From the NCBI RefSeq assembly GCF_012396315.1, contig NZ_JAAXPF010000005.1:62001-126000 (forward strand): a DNA stretch of 64,000 bases, written 5' to 3'. Origin of the DNA: Corynebacterium mucifaciens. Lineage in GTDB: Bacteria; Actinomycetota; Actinomycetes; Mycobacteriales; Mycobacteriaceae. Positions within the stretch are counted from its first letter, which is position 1; every line of letters begins with the position of its first letter. Shown here piece after piece: positions 9,064-18,462 of the stretch. The notes under the pieces are model-generated. The model made no database searches and was not told where the DNA came from. It saw only the letters and a program-made list of their open reading frames with translations. Made by a program: the position numbers and the translations under genes.

Positions 9064-9077
9064 TACTACATGTAGTA
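9064..9077. promoter_or_regulatory. Perfect 14-bp palindrome upstream of whiB2
   Basis: TACTACATGTAGTA reads the same on both strands. It lies in the 280-bp gap between the 3' end of manC and the start of whiB2, a place suited to an operator for whiB2. It has no loop and no T-run, so it is not a terminator. The binding protein is unknown. Confidence 0.4.
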
Positions 9078-9121
9078 GCGGGCGGGGATTCAGCAACTAA
9101 TCCCGGGTTTCAGCGTGTCGC

Positions 9122-10240
9122 TTACGCGTCCGAGGAGAAACGCACTCCCGAGTCTGGGATTTCCACGCCCGGCCACACGCGCATCCCCGCCTGCAGCTCG
9201 CACCGGGCGCCAATTCGCGCGCCCTCGCCGATGACACTGTCGATGACGCGTGCGTTCGCCCCGATAGTGGCGCCCGCGGCGATGATGGAGTTGCGCACCA
9301 TTGCGCCCGGCTCGATGGTGACGCCGTCAAAGATCACGGAGTCGTCCACCCGCGACCCGGCACCGATTTCGCAACCACGGCCCACAGCAGTGCCGCCGAT
9401 GAGAATCACGCCGTGCGCGACGCCCGCGGAGTCGTCGACAAGCGATTCGCCCGTGCACCCCTGGAGCAGCGGCGAGTACGCGATGCCGCGCACCACGTCC
9501 GAGGAACCCTGCACGAAATCATCGGGACGGCCCATGTCGCGCCAGTAGGACGAGTCCACGTGGCCGACCACCTTCGCGCCCGCCGAGAGCAGACCCGGAA
9601 ACGTCTCGCGCTCGACAGACACCACGCGCCCGGCCGGGATGTTCTCGATCACCGAACGTTTAAACACGTAGCAGCCGGCGTTGATCTGGTCGGTCGGCGG
9701 GTCCTCGGTCTTCTCCAAGAACGCCAGCACGTTGCCGTCCTCATCGGTGGGCACGGAGCCGAACGCGCGCGGGTCCGGCACGCGCACCAGGTGCAAGGTC
9801 ACGTCGGCATCTTTGTCCACGTGCGTGGCGGCAATGGCCGACAAGTCCGCACCGGAGAGCACGTCGCCGTTGAACACCATGGCGTTGTCGTAACGCAGCT
9901 TGTCGTAGACGTTGCGGATGGCGCCGCCGGTGCCCAGCGCCTCCTCTTCAACCACGTACTCGATTTCCAGGCCGTACGCGGCGCCGTCGCCGAAGTACTC
10001 TTCGAACACCTCAGCCTTATAGGAGGTTCCCAGCACGACGTGGCGCATGCCCGCCTCACGGATTCGCGCAAGCAGGTGCGCCAAGAAGGGGTGTCCGGCC
10101 GTGGGCAGCATCGGCTTCGGGGTGGACACCGTAAGCGGGCGCAGGCGCGTACCGCGCCCGCCCACCAAGATCACCGCGTCCATCTCGATGACCGCCTCGT
10201 CGGCTTCCTGGGGGGCGCCGCCCTGCTGCGAAGTTGCCAT
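9122..10240 (-). CDS. manC: Mannose-1-phosphate guanylyltransferase (GDP-mannose pyrophosphorylase)
   Basis: Makes GDP-mannose from mannose-1-phosphate and GTP. 372 aa. The N-terminal nucleotidyltransferase domain has the pyrophosphorylase signature GGRGTRLRPLT and the KP pair in TPKPMLP; FNGDVLSG gives the metal-binding Asp; the C-terminal third has left-handed beta-helix hexapeptides (IGANARVIDSVIGEGARIGA). Preceded by AAAGGA. It is 42 nt downstream of wbbL and on the same strand, matching the wbbL-manC pair of mycobacteria (Rv3265c-Rv3264c). Confidence 0.93.
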   Translation of the reverse strand: MATSQQGGAPQEADEAVIEMDAVILVGGRGTRLRPLTVSTPKPMLPTAGHPFLAHLLARIREAGMRHVVLGTSYKAEVFEEYFGDGAAYGLEIEYVVEEEALGTGGAIRNVYDKLRYDNAMVFNGDVLSGADLSAIAATHVDKDADVTLHLVRVPDPRAFGSVPTDEDGNVLAFLEKTEDPPTDQINAGCYVFKRSVIENIPAGRVVSVERETFPGLLSAGAKVVGHVDSSYWRDMGRPDDFVQGSSDVVRGIAYSPLLQGCTGESLVDDSAGVAHGVILIGGTAVGRGCEIGAGSRVDDSVIFDGVTIEPGAMVRNSIIAAGATIGANARVIDSVIGEGARIGARCELQAGMRVWPGVEIPDSGVRFSSDA

Positions 10241-10282
10241 AACCTGTCCTTTTCTTATCGGTGGGATTCGTTTCGGGTGTAT

Positions 10283-11206
10283 TTACGTACCGGCTGGCCG
10301 GCGCGGCGCGCGCAGCCCAAGCTGGATTGCGCCCCGTGCCTGTAGCCCCAGCCACAACGCCCACCGCAGAGGTGCTTGCCATGCGTGGGGGTGCCTGTCG
10401 CGTTGAAAGCGGTAAGCGGACCTGTGGTGCGCCGGAACCGTCACACGGCGAAACTTGCCAGCCACGTGGCCTTGGTCGTGGTGGATGACTGCCGACGGGC
10501 AGTAGAGGTTCTTCCACCCTGCGCGCGCAAGGCGGTCGCCGAAATCGATGTCTTCCAGGTACATGAAGTAGCGCTCGTCGAATCCGCCGATGGCGTCGAA
10601 CGCGTCCCAGCGCACCAGCAGGCATGCGCCCGAGAGCCACCCGGCGGTGCGCTGCTCGTGCATGTTGGCATTCGCCCGGTACGCGCGGGAGAACGGGTTG
10701 CCGGGCCAAATGCCGTAGAGCAATGCATGGCCAATGCCCGTGGCCAGACCTGGGACCTCGCGCGCGCTGGGGTACGTCGATCCGTCCGCCTCCTCGATCC
10801 GCGGACCCGCCGCGCCTGCGCGCGAGGCGGCGTCGATGCAGCGGAGTAGCTCATCGATGCTCCCGGGTGCGAACTGGACGTCGGGGTTGACGATGAGGAA
10901 GTAGTCGTCTCGGATTGCACCGGTGCGACGGCGCTGCGCCAGCGACGCTGCTGCCGCGTTGATGGCGGCTCCGTAGCCGACGTTTCCCCCGGTGGGGAGA
11001 AACTCGACGTTGTCGTGCGACGCCGCCGTGCGCTGCGGCACCCCATCGGTGGAGCCGTTGTCCGCGCAGATGAGGTGGACCGGCTGGGTCGTCGCGGCAT
11101 CCAGCGAGGCAATGAGTTGCGCCAAGTGCTCGCCGGGCGAGTAGGTCACCGTGACCACGGCCAGCGGCGCGCCAGATGCCGTTGCGTTGGGAAAGTCTGC
11201 GTTCAC
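10283..11206 (-). CDS. wbbL: Glycosyltransferase family 2, WbbL-type rhamnosyltransferase
   Basis: Transfers rhamnose to the GlcNAc-P-P-decaprenyl linker joining arabinogalactan to peptidoglycan (family knowledge for WbbL). 307 aa GT2 enzyme: N-terminal AVVTVTYSPG, CADNGSTDG, then NPDVQF as the DxD equivalent, and the acceptor motif YLEDIDFGDRL. GTG at 11206 is favoured because a TATGAT hexamer (11217-11222) overlaps the alternative ATG at 11221 and would leave that ATG outside the transcript. Divergent from lcpA, whose product acts on the same polymer. Confidence 0.88.
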   Translation of the reverse strand: MNADFPNATASGAPLAVVTVTYSPGEHLAQLIASLDAATTQPVHLICADNGSTDGVPQRTAASHDNVEFLPTGGNVGYGAAINAAAASLAQRRRTGAIRDDYFLIVNPDVQFAPGSIDELLRCIDAASRAGAAGPRIEEADGSTYPSAREVPGLATGIGHALLYGIWPGNPFSRAYRANANMHEQRTAGWLSGACLLVRWDAFDAIGGFDERYFMYLEDIDFGDRLARAGWKNLYCPSAVIHHDQGHVAGKFRRVTVPAHHRSAYRFQRDRHPHAWQAPLRWALWLGLQARGAIQLGLRAPRRPAGT

Positions 11207-11287
11207 AATGGCTGGGATCATACCCACCAAAACGGCCGGAACCGGTGTACGGCACAGCGCGCGAACGGGAGTGGTGCCGGGATGTCG

Positions 11288-11293
11288 TATACT
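11288..11293 (+). promoter_or_regulatory. -10 hexamer of lcpA, leaderless
   Basis: TATACT ends 7 nt before the GTG start at 11301 and no Shine-Dalgarno sequence is present, so transcription should begin at the start codon. Confidence 0.6.
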
Positions 11294-11300
11294 TCCCCGC

Positions 11301-12893
11301 GTGACTGACCCCAGCCGGCGCGCCCGCGACATCCAGGCGGCACCGTCGCGAACGCGCGACGTGTCGCAGTCCGGCCACCCGGTGGTAAAAGGGGTACTCG
11401 CTGCGCTTTCCGCCGCCGCGATCGCGCTGTCCGGCATCGGTTACTTCGCCGTCGGCCGCCTCGGCGGGCAGCTGTCCGCCTCCGAACTCGATGTGGGACG
11501 AGCCAAGGGCAAGGACGACGCGCTCGACGGCGCGGTGGACATCCTGCTCGTCGGCTCGGACTCGCGCACGGACGCGCAAGGCAACCCGCTGAGCGAGGAA
11601 GAGCTTGAGCGCCTGAACGCTGGCGTGGCCGACGGCGAAATTAATACCGACACGATCATGGTCATCCGCATCCCGGAAGACGGCTCCAAGGCAACCGCAG
11701 TCTCCATCCCGCGCGACACATATGTCCACGACGAGACCCACGGCAACCTCAAAATCAACGGTGTCTACGGGGCGTACGCCGCCGACAAGCGCGAGGAGCT
11801 GGTTGAGGAAGAGGGGATGTCCGAGGGGCAGGAACTGGAGCAGCAAGTCGCTCGCGCTGGTCAGGAGGGCCTGATCGACGCGGTCGCAGACCTCACCGGA
11901 GTCCAGGTGGACCACTTCGCGCAGGTCGGCCTGCTCGGCTTCGTTCTGCTTACCGACGCCGTCGGCGGCGTGACCGTGTGCTTGAACGAGGCAGTGGACG
12001 AGCCGCTCTCCGGCGCCCGTTTCCCCGCCGGCGTGCAAACCCTGAACGGCACGCAGGCGCTGTCGTTTGTCCGGCAGCGACACGATCTTCCGCGCGGCGA
12101 TCTCGACCGCATTGTCCGCCAGCAGGTGTTCATGGCGTCGCTGGTGCGCAACACGCTCTCCGCGGGCACGCTGACCAACCCGTCGCGTCTGCGCGAATTG
12201 TCCAATGCGGCGGAACGCTCCGTCACTTTGGACAAAGACTGGGACGTCGTCCGCTTCGCGCAGCAGCTTTCGGGCCTCGCCGGGGACAACGTCACCTTCA
12301 CCACCATCCCGGTCACCTCGGTCAACGGCGTTGGCGACTACGGCGAGTCCATCGTGACCGTCGATGTTGCCCAGGTGCAGCAATTCATGGGGGACATTGT
12401 GCAGCCCGCAGAGGACGTGAAGGACACTGCGGACGAGAACACGACCGGGGATACCGAGACGTCCTCCTCCCCCACCGCGGACGCGTCCGCGCTACGCGGC
12501 CGCCAGGTGACCGTGCTCAACGCCGGTGGCGTCCCGGGGCAAGCCGGCCGCGTGGGGCAGGAACTGGGTAAGGACGGCATCACCGTGGACGAGGTCGCCA
12601 ACGCGATGGAGGGCCTGTACTCCCAGAGCCAGGTGGTCGCCCCCGACCCCGAAGACCCAGCCGCTCAGGAGCTTGCGCGCCTGCTCGGCGGAGTGCCTGT
12701 GGTAGCCAACGGCACGCTGGACCAGGACGCGCTTGTTGTCGTCGTGGCCGAGGATTACGCCGGGCCAGGCAAGCTCTCTGCGGAGGAGACGGACGCGGAG
12801 GCGCCCGTGGGCACGCCGGGCGAGGACTTCGGCGCAACGCAGGCTGCGCCGGAGATCACCGCTGACGGCGACAGCCCGCGGTGCGTGAATTAG
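11301..12893 (+). CDS. lcpA: LytR-CpsA-Psr (LCP) wall-polymer ligase
   Basis: Attaches arabinogalactan to peptidoglycan in corynebacteria (LcpA role). 530 aa. A cytoplasmic N-terminus of about 30 residues precedes a membrane helix (VLAALSAAAIALSGIGYFAV); the LCP domain follows with DILLVGSDSR, NTDTIMVIRI, SIPRDTYV and a late LSFVRQRHDLPRGDLDRIVRQQ, which together carry the conserved Asp/Arg residues that bind pyrophosphate lipid. A C-terminal LytR_C domain begins near VTVLNAGGVPG. GTG at 11301 is set by the leaderless promoter. Divergent from wbbL. Confidence 0.93.
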   Translation: MTDPSRRARDIQAAPSRTRDVSQSGHPVVKGVLAALSAAAIALSGIGYFAVGRLGGQLSASELDVGRAKGKDDALDGAVDILLVGSDSRTDAQGNPLSEEELERLNAGVADGEINTDTIMVIRIPEDGSKATAVSIPRDTYVHDETHGNLKINGVYGAYAADKREELVEEEGMSEGQELEQQVARAGQEGLIDAVADLTGVQVDHFAQVGLLGFVLLTDAVGGVTVCLNEAVDEPLSGARFPAGVQTLNGTQALSFVRQRHDLPRGDLDRIVRQQVFMASLVRNTLSAGTLTNPSRLRELSNAAERSVTLDKDWDVVRFAQQLSGLAGDNVTFTTIPVTSVNGVGDYGESIVTVDVAQVQQFMGDIVQPAEDVKDTADENTTGDTETSSSPTADASALRGRQVTVLNAGGVPGQAGRVGQELGKDGITVDEVANAMEGLYSQSQVVAPDPEDPAAQELARLLGGVPVVANGTLDQDALVVVVAEDYAGPGKLSAEETDAEAPVGTPGEDFGATQAAPEITADGDSPRCVN

Positions 12894-12999
12894 GCCCAAG
12901 CCGGGCGCAGCACCGCACCCTCCCTGCCATGAATATATTTCACAGTATTTTTCTCATTGCCCGGAAATTTATACATGTGCTGCGGTAAAACCGTAGTGC

Positions 13000-14610
13000 A
13001 TGACCCCATCGACGCGGCCCAAGCCGACAAAAGACACTGACCCTCCCGAGAAAACAGGCGCGGCAGACCGCGTCCTCAACGGCATTGAAAGGGTGGGCAA
13101 CAAGCTCCCCGAGCCGTTCACCCTCTTCCTCATCCTTTTCCTTCTCACCGCCATCCTCTCCACCATCATGGCGTGGTCCGGGGCGCAGGTGCAGGTCCCG
13201 GGTTCGGACGAGGTCCGGCCCATCCACGGCTTCTTCACCAAAGAGGGGCTGGCCTGGTTCACCGTCAACCTGGGTAAGAACTACGTCGGCTTCCCGCCGC
13301 TGGTCTACGTGCTGCCCATCATCCTCGCGGTGGGTATCGCGGAGCGCTCCGGCATGCTCTCGGCGTTGATCCGCCGGTTGTTCGGCTCCGCAAACACAAC
13401 CGTCCTGCCGTACGCGGTGGGTGTGATCGGCGTGTCCGCGTCCCTTATCGCTGACCCGGCCTTCATCGTTATCCCTCCGCTGGCAGCCATGGTGTTCAAG
13501 GCCGCGGGACGCCACCCTGTTGCTGGCCTCCTCGGCGGTTTCGCCTCCGTCGGCGCCGGCTACGCCACTTCGATCCTGCCCGGCTCTCTCGATGCCCTGT
13601 TCGCCGGCATCACCAACTCCGTCATGGAGGCCCTCCCCAGCTTGGAAGCGAACGAGGTCACCGTTGTTTCCAACTACTGGTTCAACATTGCCTCCGCGTC
13701 CATCCTCGGCTTCTTGGCGGGCTTCATCATCGACAAGGTGCTTGAGCCGCGCCTGAACAAGCTCGGCGTGCCCACCGAAGTCGCCGAGGGTCAGGACGCG
13801 CCGGACCTCGATATCGACGGCAACGAAATCACTGCGGAGCTCACCCCGGCTGAGAAGCGCGGCCTGACCGCCACGCTCTGGGCGACGCTCCTCCTCACCA
13901 TCGTCGGCACGATCGCCGTGCTCGTGCCCGGCTCACCGTGGCGCAACGAGGAGGGCAACTTCCTCCCAGACTCGCCGCTGATGCAATCCACCGTGTTTAT
14001 CGTGGTGCTCTACTTCGTGGTGATGGGCTTGGTGTACGGCATCGCAGCCGGCACGGTGAAGAGCGTTCCCGATGTCACCGAAATGATGGGGTCCGCCATC
14101 AAGGAGATGACCGGCTTCCTCGTCCTCGCGTTCATCCTCGGCCAGTTCATCGCACTGTTCAACTGGTCCGGCATCGGCACGTGGACTGCAGTGAAGGGCG
14201 CGGAGGCACTCGAATCCGCTGGCATCGGCGGCTTCGGCGCCATCCTGGCGTTTGTCATCCTCGCGTCCTGCCTCAACATGCTCATCATCTCCGGTTCGGC
14301 CCTGTGGACGCTGATGGCCGCGGTCTTCGTGCCCATGTTTGCGCTGATCGGTTTCGACCCGGCATTCATCCAGGCCGCGTACCGCGTGGGCGACTCCGCA
14401 ACGCAGATCATCACCCCGCTCAACCCGTACCTCATTGTCATCCTCACCCAGCTGCGCCGCTACGAGCCCAAGGCCGGCATCGGCACGCTCATGTCGCGTC
14501 TCATCGTGTTCTCGGTGGCATTCTGGCTGTTCTGGCTGGCGCTGCTGTTCATTTGGTACCAGTTCGACCTGCCGCTGGGCCCGGGCGCGTCAATCATGCT
14601 TGCCCAGTAG
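13000..14610 (+). CDS. abgT: AbgT-family transporter (first copy)
   Basis: 536 aa polytopic membrane protein of the AbgT family, whose characterised members move p-aminobenzoyl-glutamate or export sulfonamides. Family hallmarks: GNKLPEPFTLFLILF in the first helix, DPAFIVIPPLAA, and NPYLIVILTQLRRYEP near the end, with 10-12 hydrophobic segments. It is strongly similar along its length to the second copy at 16062-17735. Its last 17 bases overlap the end of the opposing M20 peptidase gene. TAAAAC lies 8 nt before the ATG and there is no ribosome-binding site. The substrate is not shown by the sequence. Confidence 0.9.
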   Translation: MTPSTRPKPTKDTDPPEKTGAADRVLNGIERVGNKLPEPFTLFLILFLLTAILSTIMAWSGAQVQVPGSDEVRPIHGFFTKEGLAWFTVNLGKNYVGFPPLVYVLPIILAVGIAERSGMLSALIRRLFGSANTTVLPYAVGVIGVSASLIADPAFIVIPPLAAMVFKAAGRHPVAGLLGGFASVGAGYATSILPGSLDALFAGITNSVMEALPSLEANEVTVVSNYWFNIASASILGFLAGFIIDKVLEPRLNKLGVPTEVAEGQDAPDLDIDGNEITAELTPAEKRGLTATLWATLLLTIVGTIAVLVPGSPWRNEEGNFLPDSPLMQSTVFIVVLYFVVMGLVYGIAAGTVKSVPDVTEMMGSAIKEMTGFLVLAFILGQFIALFNWSGIGTWTAVKGAEALESAGIGGFGAILAFVILASCLNMLIISGSALWTLMAAVFVPMFALIGFDPAFIQAAYRVGDSATQIITPLNPYLIVILTQLRRYEPKAGIGTLMSRLIVFSVAFWLFWLALLFIWYQFDLPLGPGASIMLAQ

Positions 14611-15988
14611 CGTCCTCCGCTTCGGACAACAACGCCTCCACGGAGACTGCTCCCCCGGCGGCATCGAACTCGGCACGGGCGTCGGCAAGCAATTGCGGAT
14701 CATTGAGTACATCCGCGATGACCTGGCCGAGGCCCACCGCCGAGTCCACCACCCCGTCGATCGCTGCCGGAGTGATCGCGGCGTCGGCGAAAGCAACGGT
14801 GTGCAGCGCGGTGCCCTCCGGGGCGATCTTCAACAACGGGTGGATGCCCGGCACGAGTTGGGAGACGTTGCCGAAGTCCGTCGATGCCGCCTGCGAGTCC
14901 GGCAGGATACCGCCGGGCAGTACGCGGCGACCGCGGGCCTGCTGGGTGGCACCCCAGCGCGCAGCCAGGGTTTCGTTATTACGCACCGGAAGCGACATCG
15001 GGTGGTTGTCCCAGTCCACCTCCACGCCAGTACCAGTCATAAGGGCCGCGCCGGTGAGGATGTCGTCGATACGCTTGCTCAAATCCATCAACGTGTCGGT
15101 GTAGAGAGAGCGAACATAGATGTTCAGCGTCGCTTCTTCCGGGATGATCGAGGCGCGCGCCCCGCCGTCGGCGATAATCGCGTGCAGACGGTCCGACGGA
15201 GGCATTTGCTGACGCAGAAGCCCGAACGCCTGGTACGCGAGCGTCGCGGCGTCCAGCGCGTTGCGGCCCATGTACGGCTGCATCGACGCGTGCGCGGCGA
15301 CACCTGAAAATGTGGCCGTGAGCGAGCGCCGCCCCGTCCAAGCGTGGGAAACAAGGTCGTAGCTAAACGGGTGGATCATCACAGCGCAGTCCACACCTTC
15401 GAGCATGCCGCCCCAGATCATGCACTCCTTGCCGGTGTGCCCCTCCTCGGCCGGCGTGCCAAGAAAGACTATGCGGCCGGAACCGGAACCGACTGCGCCG
15501 AGAAAGCCACCCACACCGGACGCCGCGATCACGTTGTGACCGCAGGCATGCCCGATGCCGGGTAGCGCGTCGTACTCGGACATCACCGCGACGGTGGGAT
15601 GCACTGCCGGGTCGAAGTCGTCGCTTTGCCACTGCGCCCGCAGCGCGGTGCCCACACCGTGGGCGCCGCGTATGACCTCGAAGCCGTGTGTTTCCAGCAC
15701 CTCCGCAATGACCTGCTGAGCATGGAACTCTTTAAACGCCTCCTCCGGATTGGCGTGCAGGTCGCGCATGATGTGCTCCAGATCCGCCCGAGCGATGCTG
15801 ACCCGCTTTTCCACGCCTGCCCAGACTGCTTCGCGTTCCGGATACCCCGGCTCGACGGCGAATTCGGGGGCTGCGGCGCCGATTTGCTCGTCGACAATCG
15901 CGTCCATGCGGTTAAGAAACGCCGGGTTCGGTGGGGTCGGTTCGGTCGGGCGGGTGGGATGCACGGGGCTCACTCTCCGTTCTGCCAT
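14594..15988 (-). CDS. M20-family amidohydrolase, AbgB-like
   Basis: 464 aa metallopeptidase. Metal ligands are visible in MSEYDALPGIGHACGHNV and the catalytic Glu pair in PAEEGHTGK; a lid-domain stretch (GVAAHASMQPYMGRNALDA) is typical of M20D peptidases that cut p-aminobenzoyl-glutamate or N-acyl amino acids. ATG at 15988 is chosen; the longer open frame runs into the opposing transporter. It lies between two AbgT genes on the other strand, divergent from the second and tail-to-tail with the first, so import by AbgT followed by hydrolysis is the obvious model. Substrate is inferred. Confidence 0.88.
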   Translation of the reverse strand: MAERRVSPVHPTRPTEPTPPNPAFLNRMDAIVDEQIGAAAPEFAVEPGYPEREAVWAGVEKRVSIARADLEHIMRDLHANPEEAFKEFHAQQVIAEVLETHGFEVIRGAHGVGTALRAQWQSDDFDPAVHPTVAVMSEYDALPGIGHACGHNVIAASGVGGFLGAVGSGSGRIVFLGTPAEEGHTGKECMIWGGMLEGVDCAVMIHPFSYDLVSHAWTGRRSLTATFSGVAAHASMQPYMGRNALDAATLAYQAFGLLRQQMPPSDRLHAIIADGGARASIIPEEATLNIYVRSLYTDTLMDLSKRIDDILTGAALMTGTGVEVDWDNHPMSLPVRNNETLAARWGATQQARGRRVLPGGILPDSQAASTDFGNVSQLVPGIHPLLKIAPEGTALHTVAFADAAITPAAIDGVVDSAVGLGQVIADVLNDPQLLADARAEFDAAGGAVSVEALLSEAEDATGQA

Positions 15989-16061
15989 ATTTTCTGTCAC
16001 TCGAATGGCATTTCTTTTAAACCCTACTGCACGCAAAGTGTGACTGGTACAACATACATAC

Positions 16062-17735
16062 ATGAGCACACCGAAGATCACACGTAAAGGCGACAGCCGG
16101 AGCCCTGAACGGGATACCGGAGCGCCCACCACGACCAGCACAAAAGACCCCGACACCAGCGCTGACGGCAGCCCGCCGGAGAAGAAAACCGCCTTGGACC
16201 GCATCCTCGGCGGCGTGGAAGCGGTGGGCAACAAACTGCCCGAGCCCTTCACCCTCTTCCTCATCCTGTTCCTGTTCACGGCCGTCGTCTCAACGGTGAT
16301 GGCGTACTTCGGTGCCGAGGTCGAAGTTCCCGGTGAGGACGAAAAGGTTGTGATCAAGGGCTTCTTCACCGGTGAAGGTCTTGCCTGGTTCACCACCACC
16401 CTCGGTGAGAACTACCTCGGCTTCCCACCCTTGGTCACCGTGCTGCCGATCATGCTCGCCGTTGGCGTCTCCGAGCGCTCCGGTATGCTCTCCGCACTAA
16501 TCCGCAAACTGTTCGGATCTGCGAACCGTTCGATCCTGCCCTACGCGGTCGGCCTGATCGGCGTGACCGGATCGATCATGGCGGACGCCGCTTTCGTGGT
16601 CATCCCGCCGCTGGCCGCCATGGTCTTCAAGGCCGCCGGGCGCCACCCGGTCGCGGGCCTGCTCGGTGGCTTCGCAGCCGTGGGCGCCGGCTACTCCACC
16701 GCGCTCGTGCCCACTTCGCTCGACGCCCTGTTCGCTGGCATCACCAACGCCGTGATGGAAACCCTGCCGAACATGGACGTCACCGAGGTCAACCCGATCT
16801 CGAACTACTACTTCAACATCGCCGCCTCCATCGTGCTGGGCCTGATCTGCGGCCTAATCATCGATAAGGTGCTCGAACCTCGCATGCACAAACTCGACGT
16901 GCCACAGGACATGGTCGAAGGCGACGACGGCATGAACCGCGATGCCGACGGCAACGAAATTTCCGTTGACCTGACCGACAAGGAACTCCGCGGCCTGAAG
17001 TGGGCCGGCGTCGCCACAATCATCGTCACCGCGGTCATCCTCGTCGCGGTGCTGGTGCCGGATTCACCCTGGCGCAACGAGGAAGGCGCGTTCCTGCCGA
17101 AGTCTCCGCTGCTGCAGTCGATCGTCTTCATCGTCTTCACCTACTTTTCGGTCCTCGGCATCGCCTACGGCAAGGCTGCGGGCACGGTAAACAGCATCAA
17201 AGACATCGTGGACATGATGACCAAGGCCATGGGCGACATGGTCGGCTTCCTGGTGCTGGCGTTCATCCTCGGCCAGTTCATCTCGCTGTTCAGCTGGTCC
17301 GGCATCGGCACCTTCTCGGCTGTCAAGGGAGCAGCCCTCTTGGAATCGGCGGGCATCACCGGCTTCGCCGCCATCCTTGCGTTCATCATCCTCGCGTCCT
17401 GCCTGAACCTGCTGGTCATCTCCGGTTCCTCGATGTGGACGCTCATGGCGTCGGTGTTCGTGCCCATGTTCGCGCTCATCGGTTTCGAGCCGTCGTTCAC
17501 CCAGGCCGCATTCCGTGTTGGCGACTCCGCCACCCAGATCATCACCCCGCTGAACCCGTACATCATCGTGGTCCTCACCCTGCTGCGTCGCTACGAGCCG
17601 AAGGCCGGCCTGGGCACCTTGATGTCGCGCTTGATCGTCTTTGTCATCCCGTTCTGGATCTCATGGGCCATCTTGCTGTTCATCTGGTACATCTTCGATC
17701 TACCGCTCGGCCCCGGCTCGGCAATCTTCCTGTAG
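16062..17735 (+). CDS. abgT: AbgT-family transporter (second copy)
   Basis: 557 aa, closely similar to the copy at 13000-14610 but with a longer hydrophilic N-terminus (about 50 residues rich in Thr, Asp and Lys) before GNKLPEPFTLFLILF. The same motifs recur: GRHPVAGLLGGFA, GDSATQIITPLNPY and LLRRYEPKAG. TACAAC lies 8 nt before the ATG, mirroring the arrangement of the first copy. Shares a 73-bp divergent promoter region with the M20 peptidase. Two transporters around one hydrolase suggest duplication with different substrates or directions of transport; that is inference. Confidence 0.9.
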   Translation: MSTPKITRKGDSRSPERDTGAPTTTSTKDPDTSADGSPPEKKTALDRILGGVEAVGNKLPEPFTLFLILFLFTAVVSTVMAYFGAEVEVPGEDEKVVIKGFFTGEGLAWFTTTLGENYLGFPPLVTVLPIMLAVGVSERSGMLSALIRKLFGSANRSILPYAVGLIGVTGSIMADAAFVVIPPLAAMVFKAAGRHPVAGLLGGFAAVGAGYSTALVPTSLDALFAGITNAVMETLPNMDVTEVNPISNYYFNIAASIVLGLICGLIIDKVLEPRMHKLDVPQDMVEGDDGMNRDADGNEISVDLTDKELRGLKWAGVATIIVTAVILVAVLVPDSPWRNEEGAFLPKSPLLQSIVFIVFTYFSVLGIAYGKAAGTVNSIKDIVDMMTKAMGDMVGFLVLAFILGQFISLFSWSGIGTFSAVKGAALLESAGITGFAAILAFIILASCLNLLVISGSSMWTLMASVFVPMFALIGFEPSFTQAAFRVGDSATQIITPLNPYIIVVLTLLRRYEPKAGLGTLMSRLIVFVIPFWISWAILLFIWYIFDLPLGPGSAIFL

Positions 17736-17753
17736 TGCCTACACTGGGTGGGC

Positions 17754-18416
17754 ATGAACATGCTTGGTCCCCTGCTCTCCGCCGATCCCGCGACCCCGCG
17801 CTTCACTATTTACGACGACGCGCGGGGTATCCGCATGGATTTCTCCGCCCAAACGCTGGACAACTGGGCCAGCAAAGTGGCCAACATGCTCGACGAGGAG
17901 TTCGACCTCTCCCCCGACGCCAGCATCGTCATTGACCTTCCGGTGTCTTGGCAGGCCGCCGTCATTGCGGTGGGCACGTTCAACTCCTCGCGCACTCCGC
18001 TTATCGACGACCCCGCCACCGCCCCCGACATCGTTTTCACCACTCCAGAGCGCGCCGATAAGTGGACGTCCGCCGCCGAGTGCGTACTCGTCTCCGACGA
18101 CCCGTTCGGCCGCGGCATCGTCGAAGCCGGAGGCACCCTTCCCCCGGGCACCGTCGACTTCGGCCCCACGGTGCGCTTTTACGGCGACGCATACTTCGGC
18201 ATCAGCCCAGAGTTGTCCACGTTTGCCGAAGACGGCATCGAAGCCGAGCGCTACCTCGTCCAGGGTTGGCAGGGCACCGACGGTTTCCGCACCGTCGTGC
18301 TCGCCCCGCTGGCCGCTGGCGGCTCCGTCGTCGCGGTCACTGGGCTTGCCTCCGCCGACCGACTAAGAGAGATCACGGACGCCGAGAAAGTCACCCGCGT
18401 TATCGAACAGCAGTGA
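17754..18416 (+). CDS. TIGR03089 family protein (acyl-CoA synthetase-like fragment family)
   Basis: 220 aa member of an actinobacterial family (TIGR03089) related to the N-terminal part of AMP-binding enzymes but lacking their ATP-binding loops. It usually sits beside the LCP gene (Rv3268 next to Rv3267), which is almost the case here, the AbgT cassette having come between. Function unknown. ATG at 17754 has TACACT (17740-17745) 8 nt upstream, so the mRNA is probably leaderless; an in-frame GTG at 17748 is less likely. Confidence 0.8.
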   Translation: MNMLGPLLSADPATPRFTIYDDARGIRMDFSAQTLDNWASKVANMLDEEFDLSPDASIVIDLPVSWQAAVIAVGTFNSSRTPLIDDPATAPDIVFTTPERADKWTSAAECVLVSDDPFGRGIVEAGGTLPPGTVDFGPTVRFYGDAYFGISPELSTFAEDGIEAERYLVQGWQGTDGFRTVVLAPLAAGGSVVAVTGLASADRLREITDAEKVTRVIEQQ

Positions 18417-18422
18417 TCGTTA

Positions 18423-18436
18423 CACCTGCGCAGGTG
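18423..18436. promoter_or_regulatory. Perfect 14-bp palindrome CACCTGCGCAGGTG
   Basis: Begins 7 nt after the TIGR03089 stop and 27 nt before the ATG of the small secreted-protein frame. Could be an operator for the latter. No loop, no T-run. Confidence 0.3.
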
Positions 18437-18462
18437 GGCTAAACCGTGGCGGACTAAACCCG

